Positions 7,203 to 15,600 of a stretch of DNA of 39,640 bases are shown one piece after another. The position numbers were made by a program, and so were the translations under genes. Origin of the DNA: Planctomycetota bacterium. Its GTDB lineage: Bacteria > Planctomycetota > J058. Location of the stretch: contig RFHU01000132.1 of assembly GCA_003695705.1 (NCBI GenBank), positions 1 through 39,640 on the forward strand. The letters are read 5' to 3'. The notes under the pieces were generated by a model. The model worked only from the letters and a program-made list of their open reading frames with translations. It did not search any database and had not been told where the DNA came from. How positions within the stretch are numbered: position 1 is the first letter of the stretch; each line of letters opens with the position of its first letter.

Positions 7203-7254
7203 CGACCGGGCGAAGCTCCCCCCAACTCCTCGAGAACGCGAAGGTTCGATCGCC

Positions 7255-7368
7255 ATGAAGGTGAGAGCGTCCGTCAAGCGGATCTGCGAGAACTGCAAGG
7301 TCGTCCGCCGCAAGGGCGTCGTGCGCGTGATCTGCAGCAACCCCAAGCACAAGCAAAGGCAGGGATAG
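7255..7368 (+). CDS. rpmJ: 50S ribosomal protein L36 (bL36)
   Basis: A 37-residue zinc-knuckle protein of the large ribosomal subunit. It begins [14 protein letters not shown], and the metal ligands Cys11, Cys14, Cys27 and His32 are all present, so it is the zinc-binding (C+) form. The start is the ATG at 7255, with a weak AAGG about 10 nt upstream; longer in-frame starts would add a non-homologous extension. rpsM starts one base after its stop. Its usual upstream neighbours infA, map, adk and secY are absent: the gene upstream is the unrelated arrestin-like protein. Confidence 0.97.
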   Translation: MKVRASVKRICENCKVVRRKGVVRVICSNPKHKQRQG

Positions 7369-7369
7369 C

Positions 7370-7753
7370 ATGCCCCGCGTCTCTGGCGTCGACATCCCGA
7401 ACGACAAGAAGATCCATATCTCCCTGACCTACATCTACGGGATCGGCCCCGCCACCGCGCGGAAGATCCTCAAGGCGACGCGCGTCGACCCCGAGGTCCG
7501 GACCAAGGACCTGAGCGAAGACGAGCTCAAGCGCATCGCCACCGAGATCGAGCAGAAGTACACCGTGGAGGGCAGCCTGCGCCGCTTGGTGCAGAGCAAC
7601 GTGCAGCGACTCAAGGACATTGGTTGCTGGCGGGGCCTCCGGCACCGGCGCGGCCTGCCCGTGCGCGGTCAGCGGACCAAGACCAACGCGCGCACGCGCA
7701 AGGGCAAGGCGAAGACGGTGGCCACCAAGAAGTCCATCAAGGCGATGCGGTAG
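7370..7753 (+). CDS. rpsM: 30S ribosomal protein S13 (uS13)
   Basis: A 127-residue small-subunit head protein that contacts the P-site tRNA and forms the bridge to the large subunit. The family signatures are unmistakable: [13 protein letters not shown] at the N terminus, [17 protein letters not shown] (helix-hairpin-helix), the [19 protein letters not shown] block, and a lysine/arginine-rich tail. It starts 1 nt after rpmJ and is followed 3 nt later by rpsK. Length is normal. Confidence 0.98.
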   Translation: MPRVSGVDIPNDKKIHISLTYIYGIGPATARKILKATRVDPEVRTKDLSEDELKRIATEIEQKYTVEGSLRRLVQSNVQRLKDIGCWRGLRHRRGLPVRGQRTKTNARTRKGKAKTVATKKSIKAMR

Positions 7754-7756
7754 ACC

Positions 7757-8194
7757 ATGAGCGAAGACACCAGCCAGAGCACCACCTCCGAGGCCCCCGA
7801 AGCCGGCGCGGACGAAGTCGTCCGCAAGGGGCGCAAGGGCAAGAAGTACGTCGTCAAGGGCGTCTGCCACATCAAGGCGAGCTTCAACAACACGATCATC
7901 ACGATCACGGACAAGACCGGCGCCGCCCTCTGCTGGGCGTCGGCCGGGACGATCGGCTACAAGGGGAGCCGCAAGTCGACGCCCTTCGCCGCGCAGCGCG
8001 CGGCGGAGGAAGTCGCGCAGAAGGCCCGCAAGATGGGCATGCGCGAGGTGGACGTGCGGGTCAACGGTCCCGGATCGGGGCGGGAGGCTGCCGTGCGTGC
8101 CCTCAAGGCCGCCGGGCTCGAGATCCGCACCATCGAAGACGTCACTCCCCTGCCCCACAACGGCTGCCGGCCGCGGAAGAAGCGGAGGGTCTAG
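7757..8194 (+). CDS. rpsK: 30S ribosomal protein S11 (uS11)
   Basis: A 145-residue small-subunit platform protein. The conserved core begins near residue 29 ([19 protein letters not shown]). It includes [30 protein letters not shown] in overlapping pieces, [17 protein letters not shown], and the C-terminal [18 protein letters not shown]. An extra acidic, serine/threonine-rich N-terminal stretch of about 20 residues precedes the core. A later start is not available in frame, so the extension seems genuine. Confidence 0.98.
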   Translation: MSEDTSQSTTSEAPEAGADEVVRKGRKGKKYVVKGVCHIKASFNNTIITITDKTGAALCWASAGTIGYKGSRKSTPFAAQRAAEEVAQKARKMGMREVDVRVNGPGSGREAAVRALKAAGLEIRTIEDVTPLPHNGCRPRKKRRV

Positions 8195-8196
8195 GC

Positions 8197-8826
8197 ATGT
8201 CTCGTTACACCGGACCGAAGTGCAAGCTCTGCCGTCGCGAGGGCATGAAGCTCTTCCTCAAGGGCGCTCGCTGCGAGACCTCGGCCAAGTGCGCCATCGC
8301 GCGCCGCGCCCACCCGCCCGGCGAGCACCCTTGGACCCGCAAGAAGCGGAGCGAATACGGCCTTCAGCTGCGCGAGAAGCAGAAGGCCAAGCGGATCTAC
8401 GGGGTCTACGAGAAGCCCTTCCGCAACCTCTTCAAGACCGCCGCAGCGATGAAGGGGAACACGGGCGAGAACCTCGTCCAACTCCTCGAGCGGCGGCTCG
8501 ACAACGTGATCTACTTGGCCGGCTTCGCCCACTCGCGGGCCCACGCGCGCCAGCAGATCGTCCACGGCCACATCGACGTGAACGGGAAGCGCTGCAAGAG
8601 CCCCGCCCGTCGGCTTCGCCCGGGCGACACCTTCCGCATCGCGGACCGGGAGAAGTCGCGCAAGGCGGCCGAGGTGACCCTCGAGTACACCAAGAGCCGC
8701 AGCATTCCGGCCTGGCTCGAGGTCGAGGCGTCCGAGTTCCGCGGCAAGGTCAGCGAGCTGCCCAAGAAGGAAGAGGCATCCATCGACCTACAGGAGCAGC
8801 TCATCGTCGAGTTCTGCTCCAAGTAG
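8197..8826 (+). CDS. rpsD: 30S ribosomal protein S4 (uS4)
   Basis: A 209-residue primary 16S rRNA-binding protein of the small subunit, and in many bacteria the repressor of this operon. It starts MSRYTGPKCKLCRREG and keeps the zinc-type N terminus with Cys9, Cys12, Cys26 and Cys32. The spacing Cys26-x5-Cys32 is one residue longer than the x4 of well-known zinc-binding S4 proteins. The S4 RNA-binding domain is at about 95-160 (RRLDNVIYLAGFAHSR, VHGHIDVNGKRC). It ends DLQEQLIVEFCSK. The ATG at 8197 follows GGAGGG, 2 nt after rpsK. Confidence 0.98.
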   Translation: MSRYTGPKCKLCRREGMKLFLKGARCETSAKCAIARRAHPPGEHPWTRKKRSEYGLQLREKQKAKRIYGVYEKPFRNLFKTAAAMKGNTGENLVQLLERRLDNVIYLAGFAHSRAHARQQIVHGHIDVNGKRCKSPARRLRPGDTFRIADREKSRKAAEVTLEYTKSRSIPAWLEVEASEFRGKVSELPKKEEASIDLQEQLIVEFCSK

Positions 8827-8896
8827 CAGCTCGTCCTTGGCGAAGAGGCGGCTTCGCGTCGAGGCCGTCGGGAGTTCACGGTAGAAACAGACTTTT

Positions 8897-8923
8897 CGCG
8901 GCGCCTGGAGTCCCGGCGCCGCG
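8897..8923 (+). promoter_or_regulatory. Strong hairpin in the rpsD-rpoA gap
   Basis: CGCGGCGCC (8897-8905) and GGCGCCGCG (8915-8923) form a perfect 9-bp stem. The 9-nt loop TGGAGTCCC can itself pair GG with CC. It lies in a 130-nt gap, 33 nt before rpoA. I see no TAnnnT -10 element in this gap, so rpoA is probably reached by read-through. The hairpin could be a partial terminator, processing site or regulatory structure that sets rpoA/rplQ output. Confidence 0.5.
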
Positions 8924-8956
8924 CTCCGTAGCAGCAGTGCTCGAGAGGTTTTGAGT

Positions 8957-9988
8957 ATGGCGATGCGCGTTCGCTGGCGTGGGTTCGAGCTTCCGACGAA
9001 GATCCAGGTCGAGAGCGAGACCCGGACCGACACCTACGCTAAGTTCATCACCGAGCCGTTCCAACGCGGCTTCGGCGTCACCGTTGGCAACGGGCTCCGC
9101 CGCGTGCTCCTTTCCTCTCTCGAGGGCGCGGCCGTTACCCACGTCCGCTTCGACGGGGTGGACCACGAATACACTGCGATCCCGGGCATCTACGAGGACG
9201 TCACGGACATCATCCTCAACTTGAAGGGCCTGCTCGTTCGCCTGTCCCCCGGCGTGAACGAGGCCACCCTCCGCCTCGACACCAACAAGCAGGGCGAGAT
9301 CACGGCCAGCGACATCGAGCACGACCACACCGTCGAGATCATCAACCCCGGCCTGCACATCGCGCGGATCACCGAGGAGGCGCGCCTGAAGTGCGAGATC
9401 CACGTCCAGCGCGGTCGCGGCTACCGCACGGCGGAAGAGAACCAGCCGGGCATCGAGCAGGAGATCGGGGTCATTCCCGTGGCCTCCTTCTTCTCGCCCG
9501 TCACGCGCGTTCGCTACAAGACCGAGGACACCCGCGTCGGTCAGCTCACCAACTACGACAAGCTGATCCTCGAGGTGTGGACCAACGGCACCGTGACCCC
9601 CGAGAGCGCGCTCGTGGAGGCCGCCAAGGTGCTGCGCAAGCACATCAACCCCTTCATCCATTTCTTCGAGCTGGGCTCGGAACTCAAGCCCCAGTTCGGA
9701 GAGGACGCGGTGGCCAGCACTGCGGGCGTCGAGGAAGGCCCGGACCGCGAGGCCCTCGAGGCGCAGCTCAGCTTGCCGACCTCGGAGCTCGACCTGTCGG
9801 TCCGCGCGGCGAACTGCCTCGAGTCGGAGAACATCAAGACCATCGGAGAACTGGTGCGCATGCGCGAATCCGACCTGGTCAAGCTGCGCAACTTCGGACG
9901 CGTGACCCTCAAGGAGATCGAGAAGAAGCTCGCCGAGCGTGGTCTCTCCCTCGGCATGGAAATCGACGGCATCAAGGCCGGCACCTGA
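8957..9988 (+). CDS. rpoA: DNA-directed RNA polymerase alpha subunit
   Basis: A 343-residue subunit that nucleates core polymerase assembly and contacts activators and UP elements. The N-terminal domain shows FITEPFQRGFGVTVGNGLRRVLLSSLEG, which holds the dimer interface, and ARITEEARLKCEIHVQRGRGY. The C-terminal domain (about 258-330) has the two helix-hairpin-helix segments TSELDLSVRAANCLESENI and LRNFGRVTLKEIEKKL. I prefer the ATG at 8957 (GAGAGG about 8 nt upstream) to a TTG two codons earlier. It is followed by rplQ after 24 nt. Confidence 0.98.
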   Translation: MAMRVRWRGFELPTKIQVESETRTDTYAKFITEPFQRGFGVTVGNGLRRVLLSSLEGAAVTHVRFDGVDHEYTAIPGIYEDVTDIILNLKGLLVRLSPGVNEATLRLDTNKQGEITASDIEHDHTVEIINPGLHIARITEEARLKCEIHVQRGRGYRTAEENQPGIEQEIGVIPVASFFSPVTRVRYKTEDTRVGQLTNYDKLILEVWTNGTVTPESALVEAAKVLRKHINPFIHFFELGSELKPQFGEDAVASTAGVEEGPDREALEAQLSLPTSELDLSVRAANCLESENIKTIGELVRMRESDLVKLRNFGRVTLKEIEKKLAERGLSLGMEIDGIKAGT

Positions 9989-10012
9989 GCCGGCGGGATC
10001 TGGAGGTCCGAC

Positions 10013-10531
10013 GTGAGGCACAAGAAGGCAGGAAAGCGCCTGGGCCGGCGCAAGGAAGAGCGCGTCGCCCTGCAGCGAAACCTGACGGCCGCCCTCTTCG
10101 ACCAGTTCGGTGAAGAGAAGGAGTTCATCTTCACCACCGTGACCAAGGCCAAGTGGGTCAAGCCCTTCGCCGAGCGTTGCATCACCTTGGGGGTGAAGGG
10201 CTACCGTGAGTTGCAGAAGGCGGCGGACGCCAACGGAACGACCGTGGCCGAGCTGCGTCGCCAGCAGACCGAGGAGAAGAAGAAGTTCAAGGACTTCTCG
10301 CCCAAGGTCCGCGAGCACCTGAGCCGCTCCATCCACCTGCGCCGTCAGGCCGTGAGCAAGTTGCGCAACCCCAACACGGTGCGGCAGCTCTTCGAGAAGA
10401 TCGCGCCCCGCTACCTCGACCGACCCGGCGGGTACCTGCGGGTCCTCAAGACCAACCGCAGCCATCTGGGCGACGCGGCCGACGTGGCCCTGCTGGGCTT
10501 CGTCGAGGCCGCCGAGTCCCAAGAGGGCTGA
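10013..10531 (+). CDS. rplQ: 50S ribosomal protein L17 (bL17), enlarged
   Basis: A 172-residue large-subunit protein near the exit tunnel. The N-terminal MRHKKAGKRLGRRKEER and the C-terminal LFEKIAPRYLDRPGGYLRVLK motifs are typical. The protein is about 45 residues longer than E. coli L17 (127 residues). Most of the excess is a lysine/glutamate-rich helical insertion at about residues 70-108, between the VKPFAERCITLG segment and the HLRRQAVSKLRN segment. The GTG start follows GGAGG. It is the last gene of the alpha operon. Confidence 0.96.
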   Translation: MRHKKAGKRLGRRKEERVALQRNLTAALFDQFGEEKEFIFTTVTKAKWVKPFAERCITLGVKGYRELQKAADANGTTVAELRRQQTEEKKKFKDFSPKVREHLSRSIHLRRQAVSKLRNPNTVRQLFEKIAPRYLDRPGGYLRVLKTNRSHLGDAADVALLGFVEAAESQEG

Positions 10532-10627
10532 GGGGTTGCCGCGGGTCCGTCGAGCTCGGGGGGGGCTCGCCGGCGCCCGTGGATCCGCAGCCCGGAGCCG
10601 GAGTTCGCACGGCCTGCGGAGGGTGAA

Positions 10628-10662
10628 CCGGCGAGGCGCGAGGAGCGTCTGGAACTCGCCGG
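10628..10662 (+). terminator. Inverted repeat in the 294-nt gap after rplQ
   Basis: CCGGCGAG (10628-10635) and CTCGCCGG (10655-10662) pair perfectly across a 19-nt loop, about 100 nt after the rplQ stop. A smaller CGAGC/GCTCG hairpin is at 10725-10737. No gene, TAnnnT promoter hexamer or U-tract is visible in 10532-10825, so the terminator call is weak. Confidence 0.3.
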
Positions 10663-10825
10663 CGCGGGCCTCCGTGCAAGGCGCGTGGGGCTCTGCGCGC
10701 GGGTCCGTGGTGGGGCGGGGCTTGCGAGCATTGCTCGGGGGTCCCGCCTGCCCACGTACGAGCTCGGGACGACCGGCAGGGACCGCCGCGGCGGACGAGC
10801 CTCGAAGGCCGCGGAGGAGAGCGCG

Positions 10826-11713
10826 GTGAGGGCTCTGGTGGTGGGCGCCTCCGGTCAGCTCGGAGGGCACCTGCTGGCGGAGTTGCGGCGGGCCGGGCAT
10901 TTGGCGGTGGGGACCTTTCAGCGGCATCCCCGGCCGGGTCTGTGCGCTCTCGATCTCGAGGAGGAAGAAGCCCTCGCGGCGGCGCTGAGGGACGTGGAGC
11001 CCGACGTCGTCTTCCTGCCCGCGGGGTGGACGTGGGTCGACGGCAACGAGACCGACCCCGAGCGCGCCGACCGGCTCAACGCCGCGCTCCCCCTCCGTCT
11101 CGCCGCGCGTGCGGTTGCCCGCGGCGCTCGCTTCGTCGCCTTCTCGAGCGACTACGTCTTCGACGGGGCCGCAGGACCCTACCGGGAAGACGACCCTCCC
11201 GGGCCACTCAACGCGTACGGGCGCGCCAAGCGGCGTCTGGAGGAGGGGGTGCTCGCCCTGGGCGAGGCCGGCTTGGTGCTCCGCACCTCCACGGTCTACG
11301 GGCCCGAGCTGCAGGGGAAGAACTTCGTCTACCAGCTCGTCCGCCGCCTCCGCGCCGGCGAGGCGGTGCAGGTGCCCTCGGATCAGGTCGCCAGCCCAAC
11401 CTACGGGCCCGACCTGGCCGTGGCCACCTTGGGCCTGGTGGAGCGGGGAGCGAGCGGGCTTTGGCACGCGGCCGGACCCGAGGCCATGGACCGCGCGTCC
11501 TTCGCCCGCGCGGTGTGCGCGGAGTTCGAGCTCGACGCGGGCTTGCTCCGTCCGCTTCCCACCGCGGCCCTCGGCCAGAAGGCCCGCCGACCGCTGTCCG
11601 CTGCCCTGGACTCGTCGCGTCTGCGTGCCCTGGGGCTGCGCATCCGGGGCGTTCGCGAGGGCCTCAGCGCCATGCGCCGCGCTCTCGTGGAGGGGAGCTG
11701 GGCCTGCCCTTGA
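10826..11713 (+). CDS. RmlD-like NAD(P)-dependent sugar-nucleotide reductase
   Basis: A 295-residue short-chain dehydrogenase of the RmlD substrate-binding family (dTDP-4-dehydrorhamnose reductase and relatives). The Rossmann loop is GASGQLG (7-13). The family's VDxxE pattern appears as TWVDGNETDPERADRLNA. The catalytic residues are FSSDYVFDG (Ser107/108, Tyr110) and Tyr131-x3-Lys135 in YGRAK. I chose GTG at 10826 (GGAGGAG upstream) because the nucleotide-binding fold starts immediately after it. No rmlA, rmlB or rmlC gene is nearby, so the substrate is uncertain. It could be another deoxysugar reductase or a regulatory homologue like MAT2B. Confidence 0.8.
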   Translation: MRALVVGASGQLGGHLLAELRRAGHLAVGTFQRHPRPGLCALDLEEEEALAAALRDVEPDVVFLPAGWTWVDGNETDPERADRLNAALPLRLAARAVARGARFVAFSSDYVFDGAAGPYREDDPPGPLNAYGRAKRRLEEGVLALGEAGLVLRTSTVYGPELQGKNFVYQLVRRLRAGEAVQVPSDQVASPTYGPDLAVATLGLVERGASGLWHAAGPEAMDRASFARAVCAEFELDAGLLRPLPTAALGQKARRPLSAALDSSRLRALGLRIRGVREGLSAMRRALVEGSWACP

Positions 11714-11756
11714 GGCGAGACCTCGGCCTCGGGCTTCCGTCGGTGCCGAAGCAGGC

Positions 11757-11762
11757 TCTAAT
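11757..11762 (+). promoter_or_regulatory. -10-like element, leaderless start of acidic protein gene
   Basis: TCTAAT (five of six matches to TATAAT) lies 6 nt before the ATG at 11769. No good Shine-Dalgarno sequence is present, so a leaderless transcript is likely. Confidence 0.45.
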
Positions 11763-11768
11763 GGGGGC

Positions 11769-12437
11769 ATGGAACCAGAGCCCGACCTGAAGGACATCCT
11801 CAGCCGGCAGGAGTTCGAGCGCCTGCGCAGCGATCATCCGGAGGCGCTCTACCGCTACCTGTGCGAGATCGCACGAGACTTCGTCTTCGGCGTACACGAC
11901 CTGCGCGGGGAAGAGTGGGGCGGCGACGCGCGGCTGCTGTTGAACCGCAACTTGGCCGTGCACCTCGTTTCGCACTTCGCCGAGGGCATGTCGAGCAAGG
12001 AGGAACTCCCGCAGTTCACGGTCTTCCCCGACGCAGAGCGCGCGGAGCTCGTCGAGGTCACCCGTGCTGTCCTCGACGACGACGGCGAGGAGATCGAGGG
12101 CGCGATTTTCTACGTGGACCCCGAGGACTACGACATCTACCTCCGCGAGGCCTTGGACGTGGCCGAACGCTACGGAGCGTGGGAGGCCGTTCCCGACAGC
12201 TACTACTTCCACACCGAACTGGTGCGCTTCCTGAACCGCGTCGTCCTCGAGCACCCGCTGGTGGAGAAGGAGCGCGAACTGGACTTCCGCCTCCCCTTCG
12301 CTGCCGGGACCGCGGACCCGCCGGTCGACGAGGAGGACTATCCCGTCGAGGACTTGGTCACGCCCGAGCGCGAAGACTCCGGATCGGAGCCGGACGAGGA
12401 GGGGCCGACCCGCTACGTGGAGGCTCGCTGGGGCTGA
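11769..12437 (+). CDS. Acidic protein of unknown function
   Basis: A 222-residue, strongly acidic, presumably cytoplasmic protein that I do not recognise. It opens MEPEPDLKDILSRQEFERL. It contains aromatic/acidic stretches such as FYVDPEDYDIYLREAL and YYFHTELVRFLNRVV. From about residue 175 it ends in a low-complexity Asp/Glu/Pro-rich tail. There is no signal peptide, membrane helix or cysteine cluster. The ATG at 11769 is chosen because of the TCTAAT element 6 nt upstream. It stands alone between the RmlD-like gene and a convergent minus-strand gene. Confidence 0.7.
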   Translation: MEPEPDLKDILSRQEFERLRSDHPEALYRYLCEIARDFVFGVHDLRGEEWGGDARLLLNRNLAVHLVSHFAEGMSSKEELPQFTVFPDAERAELVEVTRAVLDDDGEEIEGAIFYVDPEDYDIYLREALDVAERYGAWEAVPDSYYFHTELVRFLNRVVLEHPLVEKERELDFRLPFAAGTADPPVDEEDYPVEDLVTPEREDSGSEPDEEGPTRYVEARWG

Positions 12438-12447
12438 GGCGGCCTTC

Positions 12448-12464
12448 GGCCGACCAGGTCGGCC
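12448..12464. terminator. Palindrome between convergent genes
   Basis: GGCCGACC (12448-12455), one base, and GGTCGGCC (12457-12464) form a perfect inverted repeat (7-bp stem with a 3-nt loop as RNA). It is 11 nt past the stop of the plus-strand gene. The rest of the 12438-12630 gap shows no gene. Bidirectional termination is inferred. Confidence 0.45.
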
Positions 12465-12630
12465 CTCCGGCTGGGAGGGGCCGCGCACCGCCACGAGGGG
12501 ACGCCTCTCGTTCGGGGCCGCCCGGCCTCGCCGCCCCGGGCGGCGCCGGTCGTGCGACGGTCGGACGGGGAGGAGACTCCGCGTCGGCGCCTGCGTGCGG
12601 GCTCGGACGCCGGCCCTCGAAGGCCCCGCG

Positions 12631-15600
12631 TCAGTCGTCCTCTGCCCCGCCGGGGAGGAGGGCGCGGCGAATCCAGTCGGGGGAGAGGAAGGAGGGCAGC
12701 GTCCGCCAGCGGTAGTCGTCGAGGGTCCCGGTGAAGTGGTAGCCGGTTCCCGGGATCCACTGGAGGATGTCGTAGCCGATCCCCTCCGTATCGAAGGGGA
12801 CGAGGCGCAGGTCCAAACGCCCGTTGAACTTGACGTATCCGCCGCGGGCCAGCACGGCCAGGTACTTGCCTGAGAGGCGCAGGCGATCGATGGCGATGCG
12901 ATCAGGTTCGATGTCGAACTCGAGTTCCATGTTCTCGAGCGCTCGCGAGGAAGTCACCTGGCCGCGCGCTGCGGTGACGAGGGTCTTCACGATGCGCAGC
13001 GCGGGGACGTCGAGGAGGTTCGCGCGCTCGAGCAGGACCGAGCCCCTGCCGTGGAGGGGAATGGGGCGGCCTTTGAGGTCGGTTCCGCCTCCGGCGAAGC
13101 GGACGGCGGCGTGGAGTTCGCCCTGGTAGGGAATGCGCTGTCCGGCGGACTGACCGTCGAGGGCGCGCAGCTCCTCTTGGAGACGCGCCACCCGCTCGGG
13201 GTCGGCGGCGGCGCGCGCGCGGTCGATTCGAGTCAGCAGTTGCTTGCGCTTGGCGAGCAGGCGATCGAGTTCTTTCTCCAGGCGACGCACCAGGGCGTCG
13301 TCTCCGGTGGTGCGCGCCTCGAGCAGCTCGTTGCGGACCGTGGGCAGATCGCGCCCGCGCCGGGCCGCGCGCCACTCGTCGAGGTCGCGCATGAGAGCGG
13401 CGAGCGAACCCTTGGCGAGGGAGAGGACTCCTCGGTACCTGCGCTCTCGCGCTGCGTACTCGATGACGCCCTTGAAGACGCCGCTCCCCGGCGAGCCGTC
13501 GCTGTAGAGCCGTCCGACGAAGGGTGCGCCCGCTCGTCCGAGGTGCAGCACACCGTCGGTGAGGTCGAAGGAGCCGTCGAGGTCGCGGAAGGTTTGTCCT
13601 TGCCACTTGAGGGTCTCGAGGCGGAGCCGTCCGTTGGCCGAAGCCCGCTCGAATTCCGCAACGCGGCCGTCGGCTTGCACGATCCCGCGGATCTTCTCGA
13701 AGCGCAGCCCTGCGGTGAAGCCGAACTCCTTGAGCTCGATCTCCGCAACCCAGCGAATCGGCGCTCGGGGAGCATGGGGTTGGTAGATCCAGGCCTCGAG
13801 GTCCAGGCGCCCCGTGGGGTTGAGCGCGGAGAGCGTGCTCAGCCATTCGGGTGGCAACTCGCGCTCGAAGGCGGCGCGTCGTCGCGGGTCTTCGGGGCGC
13901 TGGAAGTCCTCGATGGAGACGTAGAAGACGCGCCCCGCCGATCCCCGGTCCGGGAAGCGACGCTCCCCGCTCGCGTCGCGTCGGACGCGGAGGCGCGCGG
14001 GGGCCGAGGGGAGTTCCTCGAGGTCCGGTGCGAGGAGGCCGTGGACGTCGAGGAACACCGGCTCGCCGTCCTCCAGGCGCACCTCGCCGCGGACTCCCAC
14101 CACCGGAACGGGGACCAGTGCGCGGGGCACCACGCGCATGCCGAGGGGATGGGCCAGGAAGGAGAGGTGCGCCTCTTCGCCCGGCCCCGCGGCGCGAAAG
14201 GCATGGAGCTCCAGCTCGAGCGGACCCTCGACGGGGAAGCCGCGGAAGAACTCCGCGGCGCGCGGACCCGCCATCTCGCGAATCCTGGCGTCCACCGGCA
14301 GGTGTTCGAGCTGCGCGCGGACTTCGTATCCAAGGGTGCCTTGGGGCGCTTGCGGGCCGGGCAGGTCGAGGGAGCCTTCCACTTCGATCGGAGAGCCGAG
14401 GAAGGTTCCTCGGAGCGACTCGATCCGGATCTGGCGCGGCTCCACGCGCACCGTGCCTTGCAGACCTTGGACGGCTTCGGCGGAGAGTGCCGCGAGGTCG
14501 GGGTGGATCTGGTCCACGTAGCCATCGACCCCTTCGAGGAGGAGGCTGCCCTGGAGGACGGGTGGTTGGCCGGGGCGGAGGAGGAGCCGCAGACTCTTCC
14601 CCGGCGGTGTGGAGACCGGACCGTGGGGGCGGAGCCGGACGAGGGGTCCCCGGACTTCGGCGGGCAGGGCGGCCATGAGGTCGGCGTCGACGAGCAGGTG
14701 CTCGGCGCCCACGCGCAGGTCGAGGTCGGCCGCTGCGTCGGGACGCTCGAAGTCGAGCCCGACCCGGCCTCGTGCCTCGAAGCGGCCCCTTGTCGGGGCG
14801 CGACCGGCGACGCGGCGGAGGTCGAGCTCCGTGCCGGCGAGGCGGACGTCGAATTCGTCGATGGAGACGCGGTAGGGGAAGGCGGAGAGCTTCACGCTCA
14901 GGCCTCGTCCGCGACCGCGCGCCCGGACGGCGGTGGGACCGCCGACCCAAGCGGAGACGCTGCGGGCGATCCCCCGCGACCCGATGTCGGCCAGGAAGGA
15001 GAGGGGTCCCACGGCCACCTGGCGGGTGTCGAGGGACGGAACCTCGAGGTCGATGTCGCTGGTGAAGCGGATTCCGTCGTCTGGTTGCTCCGCGGGGATG
15101 ACCAGGGTCCCGCGGGCAGAGCTCCGCTGGAGGCCTTCCCCCGCCACTTCGAGGTCGAGGGTCGCCTCGATGCGCTCGAGCTCTTCGCTTGCGTCGAGCC
15201 GGGGGACGAGGTCTAGGCGTCCGTCGAGGGTGAGCAGCTTGGGGAACTCGGGGTGCTTCATCGACACCCCTCGCAGGGTGAGGTCGATGGAGGGCTGGGC
15301 GGGGCGATCCGGCGCGGGCTTTTCGACCCGCACGCGCACGTCGAGATCTCCGCCGTGGAGGCCGAACGGAGCGACCCGAGCGCGGGCCGCCGGGGGGAGG
15401 GCGGCGACCAGCCGCTGGCCGTCGCCCACGGGGACGCCTTCGGCGCGCGCGTCGACGTGGATCAGTTCGCCTCGGTAGACCGTCGCGACGGCGTGCAGCG
15501 TGCCACCGCCTTCGAGTCGGCCCTCGGCCAGGGCTTCGACCGCTGGCCCTTCGCGAAGGGTGAAGTGGCCCTGAAGGTCGTGCACCCGAATGGGGACGTC

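Noticed and set aside
7171-7254. Longer rpmJ start upstream
   Set aside because: L36 is 37-38 residues with MKV at the N terminus. The extra codons lie in the presumed leader hairpin region.
8951-8956. TTG start for rpoA two codons upstream
   Set aside because: The ATG at 8957 is at the better distance (8 nt) from GAGAGG.
8876-11797. 973-codon minus-strand frame across rpoA and rplQ
   Set aside because: It is antisense to unmistakable ribosomal and polymerase genes and has no recognisable protein features.
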